NCBI GenBank assembly: GCA_030015575.1
Contig: CM057340.1
Coordinates: 756,903,632 to 756,967,631 of the forward strand
DNA from: Agapanthus africanus
Lineage: Eukaryota; Streptophyta; Magnoliopsida; Asparagales; Amaryllidaceae
DNA: 64,000 nt
Direction of reading: 5' to 3'
Program-made: the position numbers and the translations under genes
Notes under the pieces: generated by a model
What the model saw: only the letters and a program-made list of their open reading frames with translations
Databases searched by the model: none
Told to the model about the DNA's origin: nothing
In this document: in pieces, positions 35,042 to 44,849 of the stretch
Numbering within the stretch: the stretch's first letter is position 1
Layout of the letters: each line of letters begins with the position of its first letter

Positions 35042-36589
35042 TGTTCATATCAGATTTTTGCATTTTCATACCGCCCAATTTTTATCACACTGCATATCGG
35101 TAGGTACTCTTGAGCCGTGTTTGCTAATCAATTGCAGGATACAGGTTCTCGGCTCTAAAACGGTGAAATTCATGGAAAAAAACACGACAAAATCCGGGTT
35201 CCTGCCAATCACTGATAAAACACGGATCTCCGCTCTTTATCCGTCTGTTGCCACACACCAGTTAAGAGACAAAATGGCAAATCGATGTCACTTTCATGCA
35301 CAAGGCTCAATGGCAGCACAAGATCCAAGAAATCTACGCGGAGCTTGAGAAAATCATGACAAAAAGATCCATATCCAATCACCTTTTGATCAACAGAAAT
35401 TCTGGAAAAATCGTGAAGCAATTCTGAGAAAAATCATATACCATACTGAAGGTCACTACTATCCAGGAGAAGCCACCAAAATTTGTGACCCAATTCCCCA
35501 ATTAGGCCGCGGAACCGCGGCCATACAGAGTCGTCAGAAGTCCAGTTTTTAGGGGCAGTTGGGTCTTTTCACATGGGTCCAGTATGTTGCCCTAGAATTT
35601 CTGTTACCTGCCTATAAATAGTCCAGAACCTTGTGAAGCCAAGGGAGCATAATCTTGTATTTTTCTAGGTTTAGAATACTTGTTTCTTCTTCCTTTTCTC
35701 ATCTCTTCTCCATTGAAAAAATTGTAGTGAGCTTTTGTGAGTGAAGAATGATGAATAAAGAAGTTCATTTTATTATCATACTTGTCTTGCTCTTATGTTA
35801 AATGTTTGTAATTTTCATTTGTTAACTTAGTTGTTGTTATTTCTTGTTGTTTCTTTCTTTCTCTTTTTCTTTATCCTTAAAACAACCATGATGCTTACGC
35901 TTGATCCTTACCAAGGTGAGGTCGCAAATAGCTAGTTGTTATCTTCTAATCTCCTTCTTTCTATCTTCCTCTTTTGTTTTGTTTTCTTTTTATTATGATG
36001 TGTGAGTAGTTTCATACTTGTTAGGGTAGGATAAGGGAAGTTTGAGAGAAGAAAATCTCTCTCACTCTTTCCTTGCCCAACATCTTAAATCGACTCCCGT
36101 TAATTGAACCACAATCCGCTCCTTACGGCACCCTATCCTACATGATAGCGGTGATTCCGTAGTGAGACCGGTTGTGGTTGAATTAACCGGAGGTTATGGC
36201 TAAGAGCCAAGAACGGACGGACAAGCACCAAAAGGAAGAACTTAAGTGTTGGAAAGCCTAGCTTATACTCGCAAGTTCCTTCCTGGTCGTGCTAATCCCC
36301 GTTGTTGCCGATTACCGTAACACCGATATTAAGAGTGGCAATGAAAGAAGTGAGGGACTCCTAACTCAAACTAACCTAATCCTAAACCTAACAAGCTCTC
36401 TTTACATATCATTTTAACACTTAGTTAATCACAAACGAATCTGGACTTTCGGACTTAACTCGTTAAAGCACATAGAAAAAGATTCCCATCTCCCTGCGGA
36501 CGACTCGTACTCAACCGACTAGCTACAAGCGAAACCGTCTTGATTGCGGTAATTAACTAAACTTGAACACGCAGAATATCTACCAATCA
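35042..36589 (+). mobile_element. 3' LTR of element 2, 1548 bp
   Basis: Matches the 5' LTR over its full length, with about 19 substitutions (for example at 35127, 35195, 35483, 35646) and lacking one 30-bp palindrome copy. Followed by GTGAT. Confidence 0.95.
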
Positions 36590-36594
36590 GTGAT
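36590..36594. repeat. Target site duplication GTGAT of element 2, right copy
   Basis: Directly follows the LTR end CA at 36589 and matches 24597-24601. Confidence 0.95.
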
Positions 36595-37224
36595 ACCCGA
36601 TGGGAGCTTTATTTCGATGGAGCATCCTCCATGAAGAAGCGCAAACAAAGTACCCCTATAATCAAATCGGGGCTAGGCATCATCTTCGTAACTCCCCAAG
36701 GAGCGATAATGCACTTTGCTTTCTCCTTAACAGAGCTGAGGACGAACAATGAAGCCGAATACGAAGCTCTGATAGCAGGCCTCGAGATCGCCATCGACAT
36801 GGGAACTGAAAATCTCCTCATATATGGAGACTCCCAGCTGGTCGTCAGTCAAGTAAATGGCGACTACCAAACGTGCAAACCCGAACTGGCAAAGTATGGC
36901 GAGAGAGTACAGCAATTGCTGACTCAAATCCCCTCTTACATGCTGGAGAGCATACCGCGCGTGGAAAATAGCAAAGCAGATGCACTAGCTAAGCTCGCTA
37001 AAGAACTCGCTGACGAGAATCTCGATAACGTCAGGATTGTGGTACAAAGCCGTCGGGTGCTTCCCCCAGCAGAAATATCTCCGGAATCATCTGAAGAAAT
37101 GGGAGCGACTGAGCGGACGACCCTGCAAATAAAAGACCGGGAAAAGGCTGAGGATTGGAGAGAAGTCTTTATAGACTACTTCAAATACCATCGAACGCCC
37201 GAAGATGCGTCCTCAAGACATTAG
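36595..37224 (+). pseudogene. Second (archaeal-type) RNase H of element 1
   Basis: The pol frame of element 1 resumes here. WELYFDGAS carries the first Asp, TNNEAEYEALIAGLEIA the Glu, LLIYGDSQLVVSQVNG the second Asp and SKADALAKLAKEL the last Asp: all four catalytic acids are present. This acquired domain is a hallmark of the Tat lineage and likely took over RNA removal from the degenerate first RNase H. It is followed by a linker (DWREVFIDYFKYHRTPED) leading to integrase. A TAG at 37222-37224 breaks the frame before integrase. Separation from RT by element 2 makes it non-functional in this copy. Confidence 0.85.
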
Positions 37225-37227
37225 CTC

Positions 37228-38406
37228 ATGAAACGGTCTCTGTCTCTCGCCTTCGTCAATGATACTCTGTACAAGAGGTCATTCGATTCTCTGTGGTTGA
37301 GATGTCTGGGACCTGACGAGGCAAAAAGAGTCGTTCAGGAAGTTCACGACGGGCTCTGCGGTTCTCACCAAGCAGGCCCGAAGATGAAGTTGAAGATAAA
37401 ACGGATGGGTTACTACTGGCCCACAATGATTCAGGACTGCCTCGAATATGCGAAGCAATACCACTCATGCCAGATCCATGGGGACTTCATCCACCAACAT
37501 CCAAATCCGCTACATCCGACGGTGGCTAGCTGGCCGTTCGAAATGTGGGGAACTGACATAGTCGGCCCTATCGAACCAGCATCGTCCACGGGACACCGTT
37601 TCATCTTGGCGACGACTGACTACTTCTCCAAATGGGCAGAAGTAGTACCGTTGAGGGAAGTGAAGATGGAGAATATCCTCCATTTCTTCAAGACGCACGT
37701 CATATATCGGTTTGGAACCCCACGACGGATCATCTCCGATAACGGGCCAGCCTACAGAAGCGACAAGATCAGTCGCTTCGCGCAACAACATAATATAGAC
37801 TGGAGATATTCCTCAGTTTATAATCCGTGAGCTAACGGTCTAGCTGAAATCTTCAACAAGACCTTGACAAAGATCGTGAAGAAGACGGTGTCCCGAAATA
37901 AGAAGGACTGGCACGAGAGACTGCAAGAAGCTCTTTGGACGTATCGAACTACGTTCAAGACAGCTACGAACACAACGCCGTATGTGTTGGTCTTCGATAC
38001 AGAAGCAGTACTCTCCCTCGAGATAGAGCTACCTTCTCTACGAGTGGCAGTCCACTACGAGCTGATGGACGAAGAAAATGCTCACCTTCGGCTTGAGGAG
38101 CTTGATGCCCTTGATGAAACATGGCTCATAGCGCAACAAAATCTGGAGGTTTATAAAGCAAAGATGACACGCTCATATGAAAGATTGACCCGGCCGAGGA
38201 TATTCCGCCAAGGCGAACTCGTGCTAGTGGTCAAAAGGCCTATGATCCCCAATCATGCCAAGCAGGGAAAATTCGAGCCGAACTATGAAGACCCGTACAT
38301 CATAGACAAGGTTTACCAGGGTGGAGCCTATCTGCTCATGGATATGCACGGTGAAAGGCCTTTCAGGCCAATAAAAGGTCGCTTCCTAAAGAAATACTAC
38401 GCTTAA
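37228..38406 (+). pseudogene. Integrase of element 1, one internal stop
   Basis: Contains a zinc-binding N-terminus (VHDGLCGSHQAGPKM...YYWPTM), in which the first Cys of the usual CX2C pair region is changed (EYAKQYHSCQ). The catalytic core has WGTDIVGP (Asp at 37555), RIISDNGPAYRS (Asp at 37738) and AEIFNKTL (Glu at 37846): D, D-35-E spacing is exact. A TGA at 37828-37830 lies between the second Asp and the Glu. The C-terminal part ends PYIIDKVYQGGAYLL and LKKYYA, without a chromodomain, as in Tat. It would join the DNA copy to the host genome, but the stop disables it. Confidence 0.88.
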
Positions 38407-38506
38407 TAAATCATAGCCTAGGTCAATGATAGATAACGACGACTATGTCCGCTCGCTATCTTCCTAAGCCCAAACTCTATAAGTAGTAACCGGCCTTCTT
38501 CAGCAA

Positions 38507-38610
38507 CGGACCGAAACGTCCTTAAACTAATGACGGACCGAAACGTCCTTAATCTAATGACGGACCGAAACGTCCGTAAACTAATGACGGACCGAAACGT
38601 CCTTAAACTA
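38507..38610 (+). repeat. 28-bp tandem repeat, four units
   Basis: Unit 'acggaccgaaacgtccttaa' plus 'actaatg'; four nearly identical copies start about 110 bp after the integrase stop. The core GGACCGAAACGTCC is an imperfect palindrome. Confidence 0.9.
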
Positions 38611-38710
38611 CTACCGCAGCATCCTCAGGCTGACGAGATAAGAAAAAGAAAGAATAAAGAATAAAAAAAAAGAATAAAAAAAATATAATATAAAAAGAAA
38701 TGATAAAAAA

Positions 38711-38980
38711 CGGTATGTCCATAAGCAAAATGGGCACGGATGAAAACCCGAAAGGGCTCCGTAAGTAAAAACAACAGGGCTACCGACGAGTGTTCGTGAA
38801 AACCCGAAAGGGCGCGACCTCGTAAAAAAAAAGGGGGAATAAAAAGAGTAAAAAAAAATAAACGGTATGTCCATAAGAAAAATGGGCACGGATGAAAACC
38901 CGAAAGGGTTCCGTGAGTAAAAACAGCAGGACTACCGGCGAGTGTTTATGAAAAAGCGAAAGGGCGCAACCTCGTTAAAG
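38711..38980 (+). repeat. Two direct copies of a conserved 3' motif block
   Basis: The block 'ggtatgtccataag.aaaatg', then 'gaaaacccgaaaggg', appears at 38711 and again about 158 bp later at 38869. The same block occurs after integrase in element 3 (58829-58940), so it predates both elements. An A-rich stretch surrounds it. Confidence 0.8.
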
Positions 38981-39530
38981 GACACTTACAAGGTCCTCTC
39001 GACCTTGTAAGGAGAAACCACCCGCGTGAGATCCTTACGACTCACAAGGGAACAACACACTTAGGGATCCTCACGATTCCTAAGGAGAAATTACACTTGT
39101 GAGATCCTCACGACTCGTAAGGAGAACTCTCTTATGGGACCCTCACGGCTCATAAGATTTGAAAGTCTTAAGTTACAGAGACCTGAACCTTTTCTTAAGC
39201 AACCCCCACAACCTTCGATATTGCCCTACAAGCGGCTCATACTGACCCTTGTATACAATCCATGGGCGCGAATAAATATTTCCCTAACCAAGTCCCACCC
39301 GTGACTGGGGATATGTTCGCATGGTGAACAACCCTTGTAAGTCCTCTCGACTTACAACGAGAAAACCCTCTTCTAGGATCCTTACGACTTACAGAGGAAC
39401 ATACACTTAGGAATCCTCACGATTCCTAAGGAGAAAATACACCTACAAGATCCTCACGACTTGTAGGGAGAAATACCTTTATGGGACCCTTACGGCTCAT
39501 GAAGTCAAAAGCCTTAGTCGATAGGACCTT
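38981..39530 (+). repeat. Array of imperfect inverted repeats, about 40 bp each
   Basis: Repeated units of the form 'cttaggaatcctcacgattc' then 'ctaaggagaaa', each built from a stem that pairs with itself around 'cctca/ctctcga'. Unit stems differ ('cacttacaagg...ccttgtaagg', 'cctatgagatc...'), as if compensating changes kept the pairing. Similar arrays recur at 41370-41560 here and at 58955-59135 in element 3. Confidence 0.7.
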
Positions 39531-39639
39531 AACCCTGTTCGCTAAGCCACCTTTGTTCGACATCGACAGAGGCAAATGATGATTCGCTCCTGACAATATC
39601 CCAGTTGTAGCGGTGCTGATGCCGAAATCGGTGTCTAAT

Positions 39640-39850
39640 TCCATGCTTATGGCAAACAGCCAGCAAGCCGCGCATGCATACAAAATAGCCGAAATGATGG
39701 GGCAACTTGCAATAAAAAGCAGCAAGTAAAAACGTATGCATACAAAATAGCCGAAATGATTGGGCAACTCGCAATAAAAAGCAGCGAGCAAAAATAAAAT
39801 AAATAGCCGAAATGATTGGGCACCGCGAAAAATAGCCGAAATGATAGGGC
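39640..39850 (+). repeat. Short repeats built on 'agccgaaatgattgggca'
   Basis: At least four copies of 'agccgaaatgat(t/g)gggca', with intervening 'aataaaaagcag', between 39686 and 39850. The long minus-strand reading frames across it are repeat shadows. Confidence 0.7.
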
Positions 39851-40179
39851 AGTCGCGACTTTCGCGATATAAAGCTGAAATGATGGAGCATCGCGGAAAT
39901 AAAACAATAATATAAAAAAAATGATGAACTTTTGCCCTATTGGTGAGATCACATCGATCCCTGTATACAATCCAAGGGCACAAACAAAGAGGGAACCATA
40001 CCTTCCCAACAGGCTCCGCCAGAGAGCGAAGCCAAATCTCGATGATTCACCAACAACCTAGAGACAACCGCGACATTCGTCTCGATACAGCAGACGCAGT
40101 GCCAGCAAACGAAGCGAAGGCCAAATTCCTAACTTCAGGGTCTTGATGGTAACTCATATAAAACCTGAAAGACCACCAG

Positions 40180-41225
40180 TGATCATCTCAACTCCGAGGA
40201 AATCAGTGTCCTCTGCAAAATACTTCGACTCAGGGAAACCAGTGTCCTTGACGAGAACATCTTGATTCGCGTCGGCCCGCAGAGAAACTAGCGTCTTTGC
40301 AGGAACACCTCGACTCGTTTTAACCCCAGGGAAACCAGTGTCCTTGGAAAATACCTCAATTCAGGGAAACTAGCGTTCTTGATTCGCGTCGGCCCGCAGA
40401 GAAACTAGCGTCTTTGTAGGAGTACCCCGATTCGTTACAACCCTGAGGAAACCAGTGTCCTCGGCAAAATACTTCGACTCAGGGAAACCATTGTCCTTGA
40501 CAAGAACATCTTGATTCGCGTCGACCCGTAGAGAAACTAGTGTCTTTGCAGGAATACCTCGACTCGTTTCAACCCCAGGGAAACCAGTGTCCTTGGCAAA
40601 TACCTCAATTCACGGAAACTAGCGTCCTTGATGAGAGCTTCCTGATTCGCGTCGGCCCGCATAGAAACCAGTGTCTCCGCAGGAATACTCCGATTCGTTT
40701 CAACTTCGAGGAAACCAGTGTCCTCGGCAAAATACTTCGACTCAGGGAAACCAGTGTCCTTGACGAGAATATCTTGATTCACGTCGACCCGCAGAGAAAC
40801 TAGCGTCTTTGCAGGAACACCTTGACTCGTTTCAACCCAAGGGAAACCAGTGTCCTTGGCAAATACCTCAATTCAGGGAAACTAGCGTCCTTGATGAGAG
40901 CTTCTTGATTCGCTTCGGTCCACAGAGAAACCAGTGTCTCCGCAGGAATACTCCGATTCGTTTCAACTTCGAGGAAACCAGCATCCTCGGCAAAATACTT
41001 CGACTCAGGGAAACTAGTGTCCTTGAAGAGAACTTCTTGATCCGCGTCGACCCGCAGAGAAACCAGTGTCTTTGCAGGAGTACTTCGATTCGTTTCAACC
41101 TCGAGGAAACCAGCGTCCTCGGCAAAATACTTCAAATCAGGGAAATTAGTGTCCTTGACGAGAGCTGCTCGATTCGTCTCGAGTCGTGAGGAAATAAGTG
41201 TCTTCGCGAGGACTTCCCGATTTGT
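40180..41225 (+). repeat. Tandem array of about 130-bp units with two-unit higher order
   Basis: Landmark 'gagaaactagcgtctttgca' or close variants at about 40283, 40403, 40533, 40661, 40793, 40923 and 41053 gives a period near 130 bp. Two unit types alternate: one with 'aaccccagggaaaccagtgt', the other with 'aacttcgaggaaaccagtgt', giving a 260-bp higher-order repeat. The period is not a multiple of three throughout and frames stay open on both strands, so these are not genes. Tandem repeats in this region of Tat elements are known sources of satellite DNA. Confidence 0.85.
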
Positions 41226-41720
41226 CTCGACTTACAAGATAAAGCCTTAGGCAGCAGGGATTAAAAAACTTGTTTCCTAAGCACTGGGACCCTGCAAGTC
41301 GGCCTAAAACGGTCTCTTGCATACTATTCACGGGTCTCACTCTCCAAAGTCGAATCTTGACGAGGAGGGAAACAACCGCTTATGCGTCCTCTCGACTCGT
41401 AAGAGGGAAAATTCTCTTATAAGATCCTTACGATTTATAAGAGAAAATGCACTTAGAAATCCTCACGATTCCTAAGGACAAAATCCACCTATGAGATCCT
41501 CTCGATCCGTCGGAAGAGAAGTCTCTATGAGACCTTCACGGCTCATAGAGTTGAAAAGTTTTAGGCAGCAGATCTGAACCTGCGGCCTAAGCCATCGCTA
41601 TCTCTTGAAGAAACCAAGATGCTTACTCTATTACCTGTCAACCATGTTTATCAAGACAGCATGCTGATAATAAGAGAAGGGAGAAAGCAAAGAAATGATA
41701 CAAGACATTGCAAAACAAAT
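41226..41720 (+). other. Spacer between repeat array and antisense gene
   Basis: Holds another run of the imperfect inverted repeats (41370-41560) and no coding region. Confidence 0.6.
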
Positions 41721-41727
41721 GTGTATC

Positions 41728-41733
41728 TTTATT
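41728..41733 (-). terminator. Poly(A) signal of the antisense gene in element 1
   Basis: AATAAA on the minus strand, about 105 bp after the stop codon at 41837-41839. The distance suits a plant 3' UTR. Confidence 0.5.
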
Positions 41734-41836
41734 TATTAATTCAATCAAGTACAAGGTGAATCGTGCAAAAGAATAAAGAATGGATACATCTTATTCGAAA
41801 AAGAAAATTTTTACAATTATATCAATACAAGGGCAG

Positions 41837-44800
41837 CTACTGGGAAGGAAGTGTCTTAAATAGCCCTATCAGTTGTTCGCGCACTTCCTTCCATGCCTTC
41901 TCCTGATCGGCCACTACCGCCAGTTCTGCTTTCACTTGAGCCCGCTGCTGCAAGAAGGATGCAAGCTGCTCCCCAACGGCCTGCTAAGCTGCTTCGCGAC
42001 CTGGGGCATCACGCTCGGCGGCATCGAGCTTCCGCTTCAGGTTTAGCCCAGTAGAGATACACTCCAGAAGGCCCTCAAAGATAGCCTTCACCTGGGCAGC
42101 GTTCGCCTCAATCTCAGCGCGAAGACGAGCCGTCTCGCTTGAGGTCTCTTGACATTCCCTCAGCCTTAAAGCCGCTTCTTGTTCCAAGTGACGGAACTAA
42201 GAAGCGCTTTGCTCGATCCATGCTGCTCTTTGATTGCTTGCGGCTAAGGTCTCGAGAGCAGGGCGCGTAAACTCCGATTGATGCAGGCGGATCTCGATTT
42301 CCCTGCAGTGATTAACCCATAGCTCGACGACACCTCCATCATGAAAATTCATAAGGGCCGCCAACATCGGATTAACCTCCGCAGCGAAATTCGCAGCAGA
42401 TGGGGGAGCGTCTGCATCAAGCTCTTCGACTTATCCACTCAGCATGCCCAAGCTCATTACGGCACCCTTTGAAGACGGACGTCTCAGGAAGGGGCCTGCC
42501 GGCATTATAACGCGAGACTCAAAGGGCGCCGGAATCGGAACGACAGCTGAAAAAAAAAATACGATTAGATGACGGTTCAAGAAATATGAAAAAGTCATCG
42601 ATGGGATAGTTTACTATACCAGCTACGGCAGGCGGCAAAGCCGGGAGGGCCGGTGGTGCGACCGATCTTTCATCTCCTCCTTCGATTTGTAGCACTACAA
42701 TCAGGACAAGGAAAAGTCAGAAATAATTCCATTACTGAGAAAAGAAAGGCATCAATTGGAAACTATACTCACCAGCGCCACTGGAGGAAGGGGCGAGTTC
42801 AGATGGGAAGGAGAAGTGCGGGTGCAGCACCTGGTAGAGGTGATCAAAAAGCGCTCCTGCAAAGACGCAATAGTACGACATTAGTACGTAGATCATGCGG
42901 ATGAAAGATAAAACTAATAGGTTGCAAATCCATACCTTCCAGCATCTGCGATGGTACAAAGGAAGGCTGAGAGGTGGCCACCGCCAAAGCAGTAGCTGAC
43001 GGCGCTCCCTCGAGCAATGGAGCATCGGCACTGACCGCACCTGCGTTAAAAACAAAGATAAAATTGTCAGAAAGGATTGCAAGATAAAAAAGGGACAGTA
43101 ACTCGAAATTTACCTGATGAGCCGCCAGCCGAAACGGAGGCGTCTCCCTCCTCCATCAATATGAGTCCACCGCCCGTGGCCTCATCACCTGACTCAACGG
43201 GGGCTGTCATCGTGCTCGCGTGGCCAGGAGACGGTGGAGGACCTAGACGGGGAGAGCAATGATTGGAGCATTGCTAGACTCTTGAGAAAGAGCGGCTGGT
43301 TTGTCCCCGGGAGTCACGCCCGTCTCACCCGCTACTCCTTCAGGCTCGGCGGTTGCTGCTGTCTCGTCCTCCGTCGCCATGGGGTCGCCAGTCTCAGGCG
43401 CTCCGCTCGTTACTGCCCCAAGCTTAGTCATAGCAGTCGTCTCATTTGCCACTACCTCGGGTTCGGCATCGACGACCTTCTCTGGTGCAGCTCCCTCAGC
43501 CCCCTGCTCAGGTCCAACAACCCCGGCGACGTCGCCCACCGTCGGCTCGGGTTCAGCCGGTCCCTCTTCCTCTGTCCCCTTATGTTCGACGGTTTCCGCC
43601 TCCCCTTCGGTTGGACTTGGCCCTGCAGGACAAGATATATAAGAACCGACAGGTTTACAATTCTTACAACAAAATCTTGAAAGATACATTACCTGAGGTA
43701 GACTGATCGTTGACCTCCCGAACTGCACGTGCCACCTGTCTGCGAGCTGTAGACAGGACGACCGGGGGCTCTTCTGAGGGAGTATCAGCATGAGGAACGG
43801 TGCTTGGACCCGCTCCCACGGCCAAAGCAGCTCTGCGTGCCTTCGCCTTACGCCTCAACCGCTTTCTCTCCTCCCGAGCCGTCAAGACGGAGCTCTTCAA
43901 AGCTTCCTTCATTGAGGCGTCATCGTCCGTGAATAGAGATGCCTCCAAATCCTTCAAGGCATCCCTCATCGACTTTTCGAGTCAAGGCTCTTGCGGCAGC
44001 CCTAATGAGGCCGGAACATCAGTGGCTGGCCCGGGAAGAGTCTCCGCGTCACCTTGCGGGACCGGCATTGTGGTTCCTATGATGAGAAAAAGAAAGGGTT
44101 AGATCGACCATAACAAATGAAGAATAAAGACTTAATGAATCGAAATGTACCGAGGCCTAAGGACGCTCTGAGTCGTTCCTCCTCTTGGAAAGTTTTGAGG
44201 GAAGCAGCAATGGCTTCTTTAGTGGTGATGCCTGTTTGAAGAGAAGAGAAGAAAAGCATTAGTCAAAGACAATAATAAAATTACGATGCAATAAAAAAAA
44301 TGCGACGAGTAATTACCCGATTGCGCAAGCTTAGCTAGCCACGCGTCGCGCCTCGCCAATCGCTCTGAAGCTGTGATGGCGGCTGCCAGATCAATGTCAT
44401 CTGGCGGCATAACCAATCCTTTATTTGTCCCGTACTCGCCCAAGCCCTCGCTATAGGGAGCATAAGGTTCCTGACCGAACGCAACGTCAGCTGAGAAAAG
44501 CGACTTCTTCTTCCTCTTCTGCCTGCCAGCCTTGGGTGCACCCAAGATCAACTTGCGCTTTGCAGGCACCATAGGGCGGCGGGTCCCGATATCTGCACCC
44601 ACGCCGGACTCCGATGAAATCACATTTACCGTCTCCACTGGAGCACGGGGCGCTGGTGGCACATCTACAGTATAAGGAGGCGGCAATCCGCGCGGAGGGC
44701 TCAACACGCGCTGTGGCCCAGCTCCGGCATCTTTCAGCGGAGGAATGACCAGGGTCCTTGAATTCAGGGGAGCCTTACGGTCGCCGCCGGGAGGCGCACC

Positions 44801-44848
44801 CTTGCGGTCAACCAGCATGTGCTTCTCCATATGGATAACTGGACCCAT
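41837..44848 (-). pseudogene. Spliced antisense gene in the 3' region of element 1 (5'-truncated)
   Basis: Eight exons on the minus strand can be laid out by splice borders: 44848-44317, 44231-44151, 44076-43693, 43622-43114, 43040-42936, 42856-42773, 42694-42620 and 42546-41837. The seven introns are 70-85 bp, each GT...AG (for example CAG|GTAATG...CTGCAG|GG at 43692-43623, and CTG|GTGAGT...TTGTAG|T at 42772-42695). The product is Pro/Ala-rich, then acidic (PDDIDLAAAITAS), basic (REERKRLRRKAKARRAAL), Glu/Ala-rich, and ends in a coiled-coil-like segment (residues around 42187-41840) before TAG. Its true N-terminus is missing: a deletion joins exon 1 directly to the truncated 3' LTR at 44849. 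In-frame stops (near 43989 and 43244) show decay. Extra antisense ORFs here are known from Tat elements (Grande, Retand, Ogre relatives). I do not recognise a domain in what remains. Confidence 0.75.
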
Positions 44849-44849
44849 T

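Larger units (their letters stand above)
24602..36589 (+). mobile_element. Element 2: Athila-lineage Ty3/gypsy retrotransposon, nearly intact
   Basis: Complete structure of 11,988 bp: two LTRs (1578 and 1548 bp), tRNA-Asp primer site, a gag-pol frame of 2005 codons broken by one stop, polypurine-like tract, and perfect GTGAT duplications. The RT, protease and integrase sequences (FMDD, LDLGAS, D-D-35-E) and the recurring AAGTTTGGGGGTA motif identify the Athila lineage. The two LTRs differ at about 19 positions plus one 30-bp indel, so insertion is recent. It sits in the pol gene of element 1. No env-like ORF follows pol, unlike classic Athila copies. Confidence 0.95.

Noticed and set aside
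38507-38610. CRISPR-like 28-bp repeats
   Set aside because: Units are directly adjacent without spacers.
40540-41189. Overlapping open frames of 87-126 codons on both strands
   Set aside because: They follow the 130-bp tandem repeat, which happens to lack stops; no homology or start context.
43301-43706. Plus-strand ORFs of 86-148 codons across the antisense exons
   Set aside because: Splice borders and composition support the minus strand; the plus frames are Pro/Ser-rich mirrors of Ala/Glu/Gly-rich exons.
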